Shown here in pieces: positions 16,758 to 25,069 of a stretch of DNA of 64,000 nucleotides. The translations under genes were made by a program, and so were the position numbers. The stretch's first letter is position 1. The number at the start of each line of letters is the position of its first letter. The notes beneath the pieces were generated by a model. The model saw only the letters and a program-made list of their open reading frames with translations, did not search any database and was not told the DNA's origin. The stretch comes from Chryseobacterium sp. H1D6B (lineage in GTDB: Bacteria; Bacteroidota; Bacteroidia; Flavobacteriales; Weeksellaceae), in NCBI RefSeq assembly GCF_029892445.1, contig NZ_JARXVJ010000001.1, forward strand, positions 2,232,001-2,296,000. The letters are read 5' to 3'.

Positions 16758-17765
16758 TTAAAGTTTTTTAATATAATCTTCATATCCACTTTTCGATAAG
16801 ACTTCTTTAACTGTTAGGGTATAAAGATCTTTCCAAGAATCTTTTCCATTTTTCTCTACATACTTTGTGATTATTCTAACCCCCAACCAATAATTCAGCG
16901 TTTTTGGTGCATCAGGAAAAAGTTTGATTTTCTCGTTCCTTAAAAGCGGATTATTACCGGAAGTATCTGAAAAGAAATCTTTTACTTTATTGAATATTTC
17001 TTTCTCATTTTTGATATACCAATCCCATTGTTGTTGATTCATGTTTTCCACTGCCTCATGTTGCGTGATTTTTCTGTCGAAGAAGACGTAGGTAAAATAG
17101 CAGGCAAAGCCCTCATCTATAGTCTGGCTTAATGCTGATTCTCTATCTGAATCAGTATTTCTGAATTTTTCATAAACAAGGTGATTGAATTCATGTGGCA
17201 ATCCTTTCGTGAGCGTATACTCAACATCAACCCCGGGATTGTTGAGTTCAAGCGCAAATTGTTCAGCATTGCAGCCCCCAAAACCGATACCTGTGATTGG
17301 TGTAAAAAGTAAACTTAATTTTGCCTTCGGCTGGTAAGGAACCAGCTTACTGAATTTACTCAGGTTTTTCTTGATCAATTTGTTTAGATTGATATCTGTT
17401 ATGAGTTTTGTTTTTTTGATCAGATCTTGTTTGTTTTCGGAAAGTAATGTTCTGTTCCATTTGATCATTCCAGTAGGATTGTTGAATTTTTCCCCATTCT
17501 CATCACCGAAAATCACACCGTAGCAACTGTCCCATAATTTTTGATGAGGCCTGTATACATTTCTGTCTATCATCGTTGAGTCAAAAACTGTGGAATGATG
17601 AGCTAATATTTGATATTTAAATAAGTTCTTGACGGTAATATTCTCAATTTGGATTGAGTCAGATATTTGTTCAATTTTTTTATAATCAAAATCACTTTTC
17701 ATAGAAGTTTTGGTTGAACAAGAAATGATTGTGAGGATGACAAATAATAAAGAAATATTTTTCAT
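16758..17765 (-). CDS. DUF2268-type predicted zinc-protease lipoprotein
   Basis: 335 residues. A lipoprotein signal ends in ISCS (Cys16). The central segment LPHEFNHLVYEKFR contains a gluzincin-like HExxH variant, His-Glu-Phe-Asn-His, and IDEGFACYF about 25 residues later supplies the probable third ligand Glu. This order is typical of the DUF2268 predicted Zn-dependent proteases. An upstream GFGGCNAEQFALELN stretch is also typical. The substrate is unknown. Its 3' end overlaps a short plus-strand coding-like stretch (16646-16771) that may be debris of another gene. Confidence 0.78.
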   Translation of the reverse strand: MKNISLLFVILTIISCSTKTSMKSDFDYKKIEQISDSIQIENITVKNLFKYQILAHHSTVFDSTMIDRNVYRPHQKLWDSCYGVIFGDENGEKFNNPTGMIKWNRTLLSENKQDLIKKTKLITDINLNKLIKKNLSKFSKLVPYQPKAKLSLLFTPITGIGFGGCNAEQFALELNNPGVDVEYTLTKGLPHEFNHLVYEKFRNTDSDRESALSQTIDEGFACYFTYVFFDRKITQHEAVENMNQQQWDWYIKNEKEIFNKVKDFFSDTSGNNPLLRNEKIKLFPDAPKTLNYWLGVRIITKYVEKNGKDSWKDLYTLTVKEVLSKSGYEDYIKKL

Positions 17766-17867
17766 AAGAATTTTTTAAGATGACTTTAAAATAGGGAATC
17801 TTTAACTACAGACAACTGACTGGATTGTTTTATTACATATAAAGATCCCACGATTTATCATTCAATT

Positions 17868-17978
17868 TTATTGATATTTATCTAATTGAGATTCGTCTAA
17901 AGGTTCATTAAGTTCCCGATAAAATTCAGTTCTTAATATTGATAAATATCTGTCGAATTTTTGAATTATTTCGTCCAT
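17868..17978 (-). pseudogene. Truncated N-terminal gene fragment, SMI1/KNR4-like at best
   Basis: 36 codons from the ATG at 17978, MDEIIQKFDRYLSILRTEFY then RELNEPLDESQLDKYQ and stop. After a one-base frame change the sequence continues IKLNDKSWDLYM and stops, so it looks like a decayed gene rather than a mature peptide. The LNEPLDESQLDKY...L...W layout recalls the start of SMI1/KNR4 (SUKH) proteins, but this is weak. It lies 24 bases after the attC-like palindrome at 18002-18128, where the next cassette of an array would begin. Confidence 0.35.
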
Positions 17979-18001
17979 TCGTTTCGTTTTGTAGTATTGC
18001 T

Positions 18002-18128
18002 GCTAACGGCAAAGTATAAGCGTAGCACGGGATTTCGAAACGATTTACTTTCCGTCACTCACTTACTGAAAGCCAAAATACTCAACTTTAGCCGATCAGC
18101 CGCATTACGCTTATATAAATGTTACCTG
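18002..18128 (-). repeat. attC-like imperfect palindrome behind the 70-residue gene
   Basis: About 125 bases with ends GCTAAC (18002-18007) and GTTACC (18121-18126), and matching inner arms TATAAGCGTA (18015-18024) and TACGCTTATA (18106-18115). Between them lies a middle with smaller dyads. On the minus strand it begins inside the stop codon of the preceding gene (AGG-TAA-C) and ends with GTTAGC 24 bases before the next ATG. Terminal TAAC/GTTA sites, imperfect long-range pairing, length, and a stop codon embedded in the site are all features of integron attC sites. No integrase is in the window. It could instead be an unrelated dispersed palindrome of Flavobacteria. Confidence 0.5.
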
Positions 18129-18334
18129 CGTTTATTTTTCATTTTCCGGGTGTTCATAAGACAGTAATTGCAAGCTCTATCTTCTTTATATTCAATTTTA
18201 TGTTCGGATAGAAGTTGTACAATTATTTCTCTGGTTTCATTTTCATCAAGACCAAATTTTTCTCCAAGGTCAATTTCATTTAACTGACCATTATTTTTTA
18301 TTAAAGCGTTGTAGTATCTCTCTTTATTTTCCAT
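18122..18334 (-). CDS. Small winged-helix-like protein
   Basis: 70 residues: MENKERYYNALIKNNGQLNE, then a helix-turn-helix-like IDLGEKFGLDENETREIIVQLLSEHKI and a basic, Cys-containing tail (CNYCLMNTRKMKNKRR). It could bind nucleic acid, but the family is not recognised. It overlaps the methyltransferase gene by 11 bases and so is translated with it. Its stop codon is part of the attC-like palindrome, as in a cassette. Confidence 0.6.
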   Translation of the reverse strand: MENKERYYNALIKNNGQLNEIDLGEKFGLDENETREIIVQLLSEHKIEYKEDRACNYCLMNTRKMKNKRR

Positions 18335-19163
18335 AATTCGTTTGTTTTTTTACTGCGATCATCATATGTGGACTGAATGGTAAAAGATAACTGTCGTTTT
18401 CTGTGAATTGTATAAGTGCTAGCAGTGTTTTTTTCTTTTCGTCATTTAACATATTGGCAAAGTAATCCTTGTCCAACCAAGCCATACCTTCAACTGCATA
18501 AGTATTTAGATAGGTTAATTCCTGTTTCATAAACTCTTCTTTTAGCTGTTCAGGTCTGTGATAATATGCCTCAGCTAAAAGCCAGGGAAAATCATCCGGA
18601 GGATTATGAATTCCTGTTGTTAATTCCTCCTTGCACATTTGGAAAAATGTTTTTTTGTGAATGAGACCATTTAGAAGTCCTGTCAAGGTTGATGCAGTAT
18701 AGTTAATTGCAAATCCCAAAATGATTCCGTCATTTTTTAGAACCCGTTTCGCCTCTTTAATAGCTAATTCTCTGTCTTCTTCTTTTTGTAGATGATAGAG
18801 AGGTCCATGTAAAATAATCAGGTCTGCAAAATCATTTTGAAAATCTAAGCTTTTAGATTCGCCCAAGTGAACAGAAAATTTATTTTTTAATTTACCAGCT
18901 CTGTTTTGAGCAATTTTTATATGTTTAGAAACGGGTTCCACTAAATGAACCTGATGTCCTTTATTTGCAAGCCATTCCGAGTACTTACCCGTACCACCTC
19001 CAATATCGATTATTTTTGAAGATGATGAATAAATATGTTTTTCTATGAGTGACTTAATTCTTTCAAATTCAAATATGCCCATTCCTTTATCGAGTCTGGT
19101 CTCTTCTGATGCTTTATTATAAAATACTTCTATATTTCTGTCTATTAACTGCTTGCTTTTCAT
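18324..19163 (-). CDS. Class I SAM-dependent methyltransferase
   Basis: 279 residues from the ATG at 19163 (a start at 19187 is also in frame). The SAM-binding motif I is clear, IIDIGGGTGKYSEWLANKGH, followed by VHLVEPVSKHI (acidic residue at the end of strand 2), FADLIILHGPLYHL (motif post II) and AKRVLKNDGIILGFAINY (motif III region). This is a methyltransferase_11-type enzyme. The C-terminal part with FFQMCKEELTTG and WLDKDYFANML resembles small-molecule methyltransferases; the substrate is unknown. It forms a two-gene unit with the downstream 70-residue protein and has a candidate promoter about 225 bases upstream. Confidence 0.85.
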   Translation of the reverse strand: MKSKQLIDRNIEVFYNKASEETRLDKGMGIFEFERIKSLIEKHIYSSSSKIIDIGGGTGKYSEWLANKGHQVHLVEPVSKHIKIAQNRAGKLKNKFSVHLGESKSLDFQNDFADLIILHGPLYHLQKEEDRELAIKEAKRVLKNDGIILGFAINYTASTLTGLLNGLIHKKTFFQMCKEELTTGIHNPPDDFPWLLAEAYYHRPEQLKEEFMKQELTYLNTYAVEGMAWLDKDYFANMLNDEKKKTLLALIQFTENDSYLLPFSPHMMIAVKKQTNYGK

Positions 19164-19660
19164 TTTTAATCCTTGTATTTTTATCACTTATTGGAATGTT
19201 AAAAACATAGAAAAAGTGATAAATCAATCGATTCGTGATCAATTGTTTTTGTTTAAAATTTGATGAAATAACTGGATATGATTATCTGTGCACAAAAAAC
19301 AGAAAGATTTCTATGTGCAAATTACTCGTTTTGTCGAGATTGTCTTTTTAAGAAAGACGCAGATAATATGTTGAGTTAATATAACAGACGACAAATATAG
19401 AAATTTGTGATTAATTCTTTCTGATTTTTTGCTTTTAATTGCAGATGGTGGCAAAATACTTAAATGTACCAGAAATAACCTTTATGTAAAACATCAGTTT
19501 TACTACTAGATACAAATAACCTAGATTGATTATAGACACATAATTTTTATATTTTTGATTTGGTACATTCAAATATATAGTTGTCAAAAAAATATCCGTA
19601 TCTCTATTTTACTTAATGGCTCTTCGTAATTAATCAATAGCATATCAAACCTATCAATCA
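19164..19660. promoter_or_regulatory. Gene-free 497-bp divergent region with a -7 box
   Basis: No coding remnant or RNA is recognised. On the minus strand TATATTTG lies at 19392-19399, followed by TCGTC, a good match to TAnnTTTG. It would give the methyltransferase message a leader of about 220 bases. Nothing comparable is certain for the plus-strand gene at 19661. Confidence 0.4.
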
Positions 19661-20188
19661 ATGAAAAACCAAAATCCACAATTTCTAATATTCTTTATTT
19701 TTTTCTTTGGATTATCAACTGCACAAGTGAAGAAAGCAGAAATTATTCAGACTAAAAATAAAATTTCAAACAAAGGGTCAGCTGAACTTTTTAATAAAAT
19801 TTTAAAAGAGGACAGTCTTGTTTTTGAAGCCTTTAATAAGTGTGATACTCTAAGTTATCGTAAGCACTTCAAAGATTACCTGGAATTCTATCATGATCTT
19901 GGCGGGTTGACTGTTGGCATAGAAAACGAAATGAAGTCGATACGTGAAATGTGCAGTCGGGGAAGCAATATCAGGAGAGAATTAGTTGTTGGGTCAATGG
20001 AAGTTTATCCTCTAAAGAATTATGGTGCGGTTCAAATTGCCGTGCATCGTTTTTATCATAGAAATCAAGGACAAAGCGAAAAGCTGAGTGGCGAATATAA
20101 ATTCATCCATATTTGGCAATTAACAGACGGAGTGTGGAAAATTTCCAGGATCATCAGTTATGGGCATGATGTGATGAATAACGATTAG
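19661..20188 (+). CDS. Secreted NTF2/SnoaL-like (DUF4440-type) protein
   Basis: 175 residues with a signal peptide (FFIFFFGLSTAQ, to about residue 21). The domain runs FNKILKEDSLVFEAFNKCDTLSYRKHFKDYLEFYHDLGGLT, then a strand pair with YGAVQIAVHRFYHR and YKFIHIWQLTDGVWKISRIISYGH. This is the cone-shaped NTF2 fold of DUF4440-like proteins. Members are often of unknown function or ketosteroid-isomerase-like; no catalytic claim can be made. Another NTF2-like gene is at 56307. It stands alone between divergent neighbours. Confidence 0.75.
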   Translation: MKNQNPQFLIFFIFFFGLSTAQVKKAEIIQTKNKISNKGSAELFNKILKEDSLVFEAFNKCDTLSYRKHFKDYLEFYHDLGGLTVGIENEMKSIREMCSRGSNIRRELVVGSMEVYPLKNYGAVQIAVHRFYHRNQGQSEKLSGEYKFIHIWQLTDGVWKISRIISYGHDVMNND

Positions 20189-20384
20189 ATTTTAGCAAAA
20201 TTTAGATAATTAAATTACAATGATGAAAGAAAATTTATTAACAGCTTTAATCTCTGGTTTCTGTTTCTAAACTTACGTGATATAAGGAAATAATAAGCAA
20301 ACCAAACTTCAAAATAATTGAAAATTGTTTAAATAATATGTTTATTGACCAATAGCGGATATTTACCAACACATTAATGAAATA

Positions 20385-21224
20385 TTATCGTAAAAATTCA
20401 TCAATCTCCCGAAGCTTAAACTGACCGGAGAATTGGAAAAGTTGCCTTAACATATGAGTATGTCCTGCACCATAGATGATTAATATACGTTTGGTTTCAG
20501 GCTTTATGGTATTTAATGCAGATCTAAAAGTCTTGTAGTCACGGAAACTTCCAATCTCTGTCCTTTCTGCACCTAATTTTGGATCTAAATATAATTCACT
20601 TAATCTGTTGGCTATATATAATTTTTCGATATTTTTTCGATCATTTAGAGTCAAATACATTTCTTTCAGGGAAATGTTTTTTTCAATTCCATAGTACTTT
20701 CCAAATTGACGGTGTATTGAAGCAATTGATTCTGAATACACATTATCCACTTCATATTTTATGGTGGGATCTAAGACACTTTTGGCATATAGGAAATAAT
20801 TCTTTTCAATATCACTCGTAAAATGGTCATCTTTAGAATTCAGATTTGGTAATCTCCAGTCTATTCCCTGCACACTTTGAGGGAGTCTTAATTCCGCAGC
20901 TACTCTTATTCCTAATTGATAAATTTCATTATTGAGAAGCCAATCTATATCTTTTGGTAAATTTTGACCTTTTTTAGCATATTCAAATGCTGTATCAAAA
21001 ATAGAATCCTGAACAGATGGTCTTTCCACTAATATTTGTTGAGGATTAAACTTTATCAAAGCATCCAAAATTCCCTTAAGTTCTTTCTGTTTCTGATCAC
21101 TGTTGATAGAATCTGACTTAATATTAGAATAATGGGCTGTTCCCAAAATAAGAACTTCCCGGTTTTGTCCATATATAAAATTGATGAAGCAAACCAGAAA
21201 GATTGTAATTTTAATTGATTTCAT
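20385..21224 (-). CDS. TraB/TIKI-fold-like (DUF5694-type) secreted protein
   Basis: 279 residues from the ATG at 21224, where the signal peptide starts (IKITIFLVCFINFIYGQ). The N terminus EVLILGTAHYSN has the GxxH motif, QQILVERPS gives the conserved ER, and near the C terminus RILIIYGAGHTHML has the second GxxH. These three elements mark the TraB/PrgY/TIKI-like fold, whose animal members are metal-dependent proteases; bacterial ones are mostly uncharacterised. It shares this architecture with the product of 60060-61232. No partner gene is close. Confidence 0.7.
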   Translation of the reverse strand: MKSIKITIFLVCFINFIYGQNREVLILGTAHYSNIKSDSINSDQKQKELKGILDALIKFNPQQILVERPSVQDSIFDTAFEYAKKGQNLPKDIDWLLNNEIYQLGIRVAAELRLPQSVQGIDWRLPNLNSKDDHFTSDIEKNYFLYAKSVLDPTIKYEVDNVYSESIASIHRQFGKYYGIEKNISLKEMYLTLNDRKNIEKLYIANRLSELYLDPKLGAERTEIGSFRDYKTFRSALNTIKPETKRILIIYGAGHTHMLRQLFQFSGQFKLREIDEFLR

Positions 21225-21339
21225 AATACTCTTTATATGTAGACATTTCAAGGCAATTACTTGTTACATACAATCTTCAAAGACCATTGAATTGATTGTT
21301 ATTATATCACAATATTAAATAAGAATTTTTGATACTTTC

Positions 21340-21726
21340 TCAACTAATATCTTTCTTGTAACTGAGTGATTTTCCTCCAAATTGTATTAAAATAACGGCA
21401 ATAATAATAAATGCAGATGTTAATTTGTATTTTATGAATGTTGAGAATATCATTAGAATAAACTCTGAATCAAGTAAATTAATAAACAGCGGAATACTCA
21501 TTACTACTAAAATAGAAATAAGACCATAGATCTTTACATTAAATCTACGCTGTTGCTTCGCTTCGATTTTCCGGATGATGTTCTTTGAAAATCCAAGAGA
21601 AAAACTGTCAGTATTTTCTTTTTCAAGATTACTATCCAGAAAATCATAAACTTGGGAATCAAGTCCTGAAATTTCATTGTTATTTTCTTTTTGCTCTTCG
21701 ATGATTTTTTTTCTAGGGATATCCAT
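21340..21726 (-). CDS. Membrane protein coupled to the ECF sigma factor (probable anti-sigma)
   Basis: 128 residues. A charged N-terminal half (residues 1-60, with LDSQVYDFLDSNLEKENTD) precedes two hydrophobic helices (about 67-84 and 99-115). Its start overlaps the 3' end of the sigma-factor gene by 14 bases, the usual arrangement for sigma and its membrane-bound antagonist. The cytoplasmic part lacks the HxxxCxxC zinc motif of ZAS anti-sigmas. The anti-sigma role is inferred from context only. Confidence 0.65.
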   Translation of the reverse strand: MDIPRKKIIEEQKENNNEISGLDSQVYDFLDSNLEKENTDSFSLGFSKNIIRKIEAKQQRRFNVKIYGLISILVVMSIPLFINLLDSEFILMIFSTFIKYKLTSAFIIIAVILIQFGGKSLSYKKDIS

Positions 21727-22258
21727 CTTTCTGTAATTTTTCTTTTAATAATTTTCTGGCCCGCAGGAGATACACTTTTATGGTCCCTTCCGGGAATTTA
21801 GTGATCTTATGAACTTCCTGAATATTCAGTTCATCCAAATGATAAAGGGTGATCACAGTTCTGTACTGCAGCGGAAGCTCACGGATCAGCTTATTCAAAT
21901 AGGTGTCAAATTCTTTTCCGATCAGTTTAGATTCCGGTGTTTCTGAAGTGAACTGGAAATCGATACTGTCCTCCAAATTATCGTATTTCTTTTTGACTTC
22001 CTTTTTCAGATAATTAATGGCAATATTATAGGTGATCCTGGCGATCCAGGTCGATAATTTGGATTCTTTTTTAAATGACCTCAGGTTTTCAAAAACCTTG
22101 ATAAACACTTCCTGACCAACATCTTCGATATCTTCGTCATTGGTCAGCATCCTGTTCAGAATAGAGTAGACCAGGTTCTGATATTGCTTTACGACGATCT
22201 GAAAAGTATTCAGGTTGCCTTTTAAAATATCAGAAATGACTTTCTCTTCATCGAACAT
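21713..22258 (-). CDS. ECF-type RNA polymerase sigma factor
   Basis: 181 residues. Region 2 is visible in FQIVVKQYQNLVYSILNRML, then DIEDVGQEVFIKVFENLRSF and KLSTWIARITYNIAINYLKK. Region 4 follows in LPLQYRTVITLYHLDELNIQEVHKITKFPEGTIKVYLLRARKLLKEKL. The size and two-domain layout are those of extracytoplasmic-function sigma factors. It is followed by a membrane protein with overlapping frames. An inverted repeat GGTTACAA...TTGTAACC lies just upstream, between it and the divergent gene at 22364, and may be its own target promoter region. Confidence 0.92.
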   Translation of the reverse strand: MFDEEKVISDILKGNLNTFQIVVKQYQNLVYSILNRMLTNDEDIEDVGQEVFIKVFENLRSFKKESKLSTWIARITYNIAINYLKKEVKKKYDNLEDSIDFQFTSETPESKLIGKEFDTYLNKLIRELPLQYRTVITLYHLDELNIQEVHKITKFPEGTIKVYLLRARKLLKEKLQKDGYP

Positions 22259-22286
22259 ATTCTATTAGACAGCATTTTTTAATATC

Positions 22287-22323
22287 GGTTACAATTTTCT
22301 AATATATTTAAAATTTTGTAACC
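22287..22323. promoter_or_regulatory. Inverted repeat between the ECF sigma gene and the divergent gene
   Basis: GGTTACAA (22287-22294) and TTGTAACC (22316-22323) are perfect 8-base arms 21 bases apart in an AT-rich centre. Each arm points towards one of the two divergent genes. It could be a regulator site, or paired GTAAC-type ECF -35 elements. Confidence 0.45.
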
Positions 22324-22363
22324 TGAAATGCATTTATTTGTCTATTGGTTAAAATCATCTACA

Positions 22364-22696
22364 ATGAAACATCTTGCACCCTTTATAGTAATGATCGCAA
22401 TCTTAATTGCAATCTCCATCGTGATCGTAGTTTTAACGAACTATGACCTGAAAAAGAAGATACTGAACAAAGAAAATATTGATGATAAAATGTTTATCAT
22501 CCTTAATAACCTGACAGGCTTTGGTTCGGAAATGCTGAAATGGGGAATTATTCTGCTGTTTGGCGGAATTGGTTTGATCGTTTTGGAATTTGTCCCTTAC
22601 AATGAAAACTCCCCGCTCCCTTATGGTGTGATGACTGTCTTTGTCTCACTCGGTTTCCTAGGCTATTATTTCTTGATGAAGAATCAAAAGAAATAG
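22364..22696 (+). CDS. Small inner-membrane protein
   Basis: 110 residues from the ATG at 22364; the longer frame from 22328 is less likely. Three hydrophobic segments are seen: HLAPFIVMIAILIAISIVIVVL, MLKWGIILLFGGIGLIVLEFV and GVMTVFVSLGFLGYYFLM. Polar loops lie between, with DDKMFIILNNLTGFGSEM. No family is recognised, though a similar layout is seen in DUF6249-like membrane proteins. It is divergent from the ECF sigma factor and shares the inverted repeat upstream, so it may be a target of that sigma factor. Confidence 0.65.
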   Translation: MKHLAPFIVMIAILIAISIVIVVLTNYDLKKKILNKENIDDKMFIILNNLTGFGSEMLKWGIILLFGGIGLIVLEFVPYNENSPLPYGVMTVFVSLGFLGYYFLMKNQKK

Positions 22697-22791
22697 TTTT
22701 TCTATCTAAATAATCAATAATAATATTCACTTTTTTGAGAACAAAAACCTTGTTCTCAGGATTCTTATGTCCAAAATTTAAAACAATAATT

Positions 22792-24936
22792 ATGAAAACT
22801 AAAATAATTTCAATATTATCTTTTATCCTTCTAATGATCAATGTAAATGCTCAGGAAAAAGTAAAAGATTCTGTTCCATATCAACAGGAAACATCTATTC
22901 AGGAAGTAGTAATAGATGGCAAAAAACCATTGATCAAAACAAAAATTGATGGATTGGTTTATAATGTCCAGTCAGATCCGGAAAGCAAATCCAAAAATCT
23001 TCTTGAGATGATGAAGAAGATGCCTTATCTCTCTTTGGATGCCAACGAAAATATTCTCTTTAAAGGCAATACTAATTTTAAAATTTTGATCAACGGAAAA
23101 GAAACACAGCTTCTTACCAATAATCCCAAAGAGTTTTTGAAAAGTATTCCAGCAAGCACGATCCAAAATATAGAGATCATTACTAATCCGTCTTCAAAAT
23201 ACGATGCTGAAGGCGCTTCCGGAATCATCAACATTATTACGACAAAGAAAATGAGTGACGGTTACAACGCTTCTGTAAATCTTGGGTCAAGGTTTCCAAA
23301 ACAGGAGCAGAATGCCGGATTTTCTTTGAATATTAAACAAAATAAATTAGGGATTTCGGCATACGGTGGTTGTTATTTAAAAGACAATCCAGAGATCAAT
23401 TATCAAAATTCTCAACAGACAGTTTCCAATAATTTACAACAAAACGGAAGAACCTCAGGGAAAGGAAACGGCGGTTATTTCAACGTCAATGCCAGTTACG
23501 AAATTGATAGTCTGAATCTTCTAAATGTTCAGCTGGGTTCTAATTTTGCCAATAACAAATCTAAAGATTTTCTTAATTCCAATTTTTCTCAACACAATAT
23601 TCTGACAGAAAACAATAGTTCCAACAACAATTCTGATAGTAATGGAAAAGGTTTTGAAGCCTCTGCAAATTATCAAATTGGGTTCAAAAATGATAAAAGC
23701 CAGCTTTTGACCTTGTCCTACAAATTCAACAATTACTATTATGCGGTAAGCAGTATAACGGACTTTCAGAATAAATTGAACGGATCTTCGAGTAATATCA
23801 ACCAGAATAATGACAATCAAAATAGCGAAAATACATTTCAAATTGATTTTGTGAAAAATATTGAAAAAGTTTATCTGGAAACAGGTATGAAAGCTATACT
23901 CAGAAAAAACAGCAGTCAGTACACAGCGATTCCTGAAAACTTTTTAAACTCCGATGAATTTTCAAACAAACAGAATATTTACGGGGCTTATTTTACGACA
24001 AAATTCAATTTATTTGATTGGAATTTCCAGACGGGATTAAGGTTGGAAAGTACAGATACAAATGTGAATTTCACTTCTACTGACACCAAAGTTGATCAGA
24101 ATTATTTTAATCTGATCCCGAATATTTCCATCGGTAAGAACTGGAAAGAGCACCACGGCATCAATTTCGGATTTTCTCAAAGGATCAAAAGACCAGGAAT
24201 CATTCGTCTGAATCCTTTCGTCAATCAATCAAATCCCTATTTTCAGATCAGTGGGAATCCTTATCTGAAACCTGTTATCAATAATGATCTGATGGCCAAT
24301 TATTCCTATAATCATAAGGTCAGTCTTAACCTTGGATTAGGCTATTCCTTTTCTAATAAGATCGATCTTAAAGTTTCAACGTATGATCCTGCGACAAATA
24401 TTACAAGAACAACTTATGAAAACTCAAGCAGTGTCAGCAGATTGGGTTTAGATTACAACTTTAATTATCCTGTTACAAAGCAACTGACTTTAGAGATCAA
24501 TGGAAATTCAGCTTTCTTTTTTATCAAGGGAAAAGTGAATGATATTGAAGTTGAAAACAATCTTTTTACTTATTATATGTATTTCTCAGCCAATTACCAA
24601 TTTGAAAATAACTGGAATGTGAGTTCAAATCTTGAGATCAATAGCAGAATGCCTGCGGGTCTTCAAAGCACGTCGAATGCTTATACAGGTTCATCTTTCA
24701 GTTTCAGTAAAAGTATTTTAGATAATCAGCTGTCGTTTTCAGCTTATATCAATAATCCTTTCAATCAATTCAGGAAAGCAGTTACTGAAACTCAGGGAAC
24801 AGATTTCTATCAGAATAATTATGTAAGGGATTATTACAGGTCATTCGGTTTCAATGTCACATACAAATTCGGAAAACTTAGAGACGAGGTTAAAAGTACA
24901 AGAAGAAAAATTGAAAATAATGATCTGGCGAATTAA
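22792..24936 (+). CDS. TonB-dependent-receptor-like outer-membrane beta-barrel protein
   Basis: 714 residues from the ATG at 22792, where a signal peptide starts (ISILSFILLMINVNAQ). There is no carboxypeptidase-regulatory domain; the protein begins directly with a plug: IQEVVIDGKKPLIKTKIDGLVYNV, LLEMMKKMPYLSLDANENILFKG, ILINGKETQLL, then IEIITNPSSKYDAEGASGIINIIT. The rest is a barrel of the outer-membrane beta-barrel family 3 type, ending RSFGFNVTYKFGKLRDE with a basic tail. The usual N-terminal TonB box is not clear. The ligand is unknown and there is no SusD partner. It lies downstream of the small ECF-divergent gene with a 95-bp gap. Confidence 0.85.
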   Translation: MKTKIISILSFILLMINVNAQEKVKDSVPYQQETSIQEVVIDGKKPLIKTKIDGLVYNVQSDPESKSKNLLEMMKKMPYLSLDANENILFKGNTNFKILINGKETQLLTNNPKEFLKSIPASTIQNIEIITNPSSKYDAEGASGIINIITTKKMSDGYNASVNLGSRFPKQEQNAGFSLNIKQNKLGISAYGGCYLKDNPEINYQNSQQTVSNNLQQNGRTSGKGNGGYFNVNASYEIDSLNLLNVQLGSNFANNKSKDFLNSNFSQHNILTENNSSNNNSDSNGKGFEASANYQIGFKNDKSQLLTLSYKFNNYYYAVSSITDFQNKLNGSSSNINQNNDNQNSENTFQIDFVKNIEKVYLETGMKAILRKNSSQYTAIPENFLNSDEFSNKQNIYGAYFTTKFNLFDWNFQTGLRLESTDTNVNFTSTDTKVDQNYFNLIPNISIGKNWKEHHGINFGFSQRIKRPGIIRLNPFVNQSNPYFQISGNPYLKPVINNDLMANYSYNHKVSLNLGLGYSFSNKIDLKVSTYDPATNITRTTYENSSSVSRLGLDYNFNYPVTKQLTLEINGNSAFFFIKGKVNDIEVENNLFTYYMYFSANYQFENNWNVSSNLEINSRMPAGLQSTSNAYTGSSFSFSKSILDNQLSFSAYINNPFNQFRKAVTETQGTDFYQNNYVRDYYRSFGFNVTYKFGKLRDEVKSTRRKIENNDLAN

Positions 24937-25069
24937 CATAAGAATTACGAGAGTTTCAAAAGAAATCCTAAATCAGTTATGTCACTTAATTAAATGATTT
25001 CTTATGCATAAATTTAGTTTTTATGAGCGATTAAACTATAGATCAACTGGTTTTTTTAAGGCATAGGGA

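Noticed and set aside
20220-20270. 16-codon frame starting MMKENLLTALISGFCF after the DUF4440-type gene
   Set aside because: Too short to separate from chance, although it resembles a signal-peptide start.
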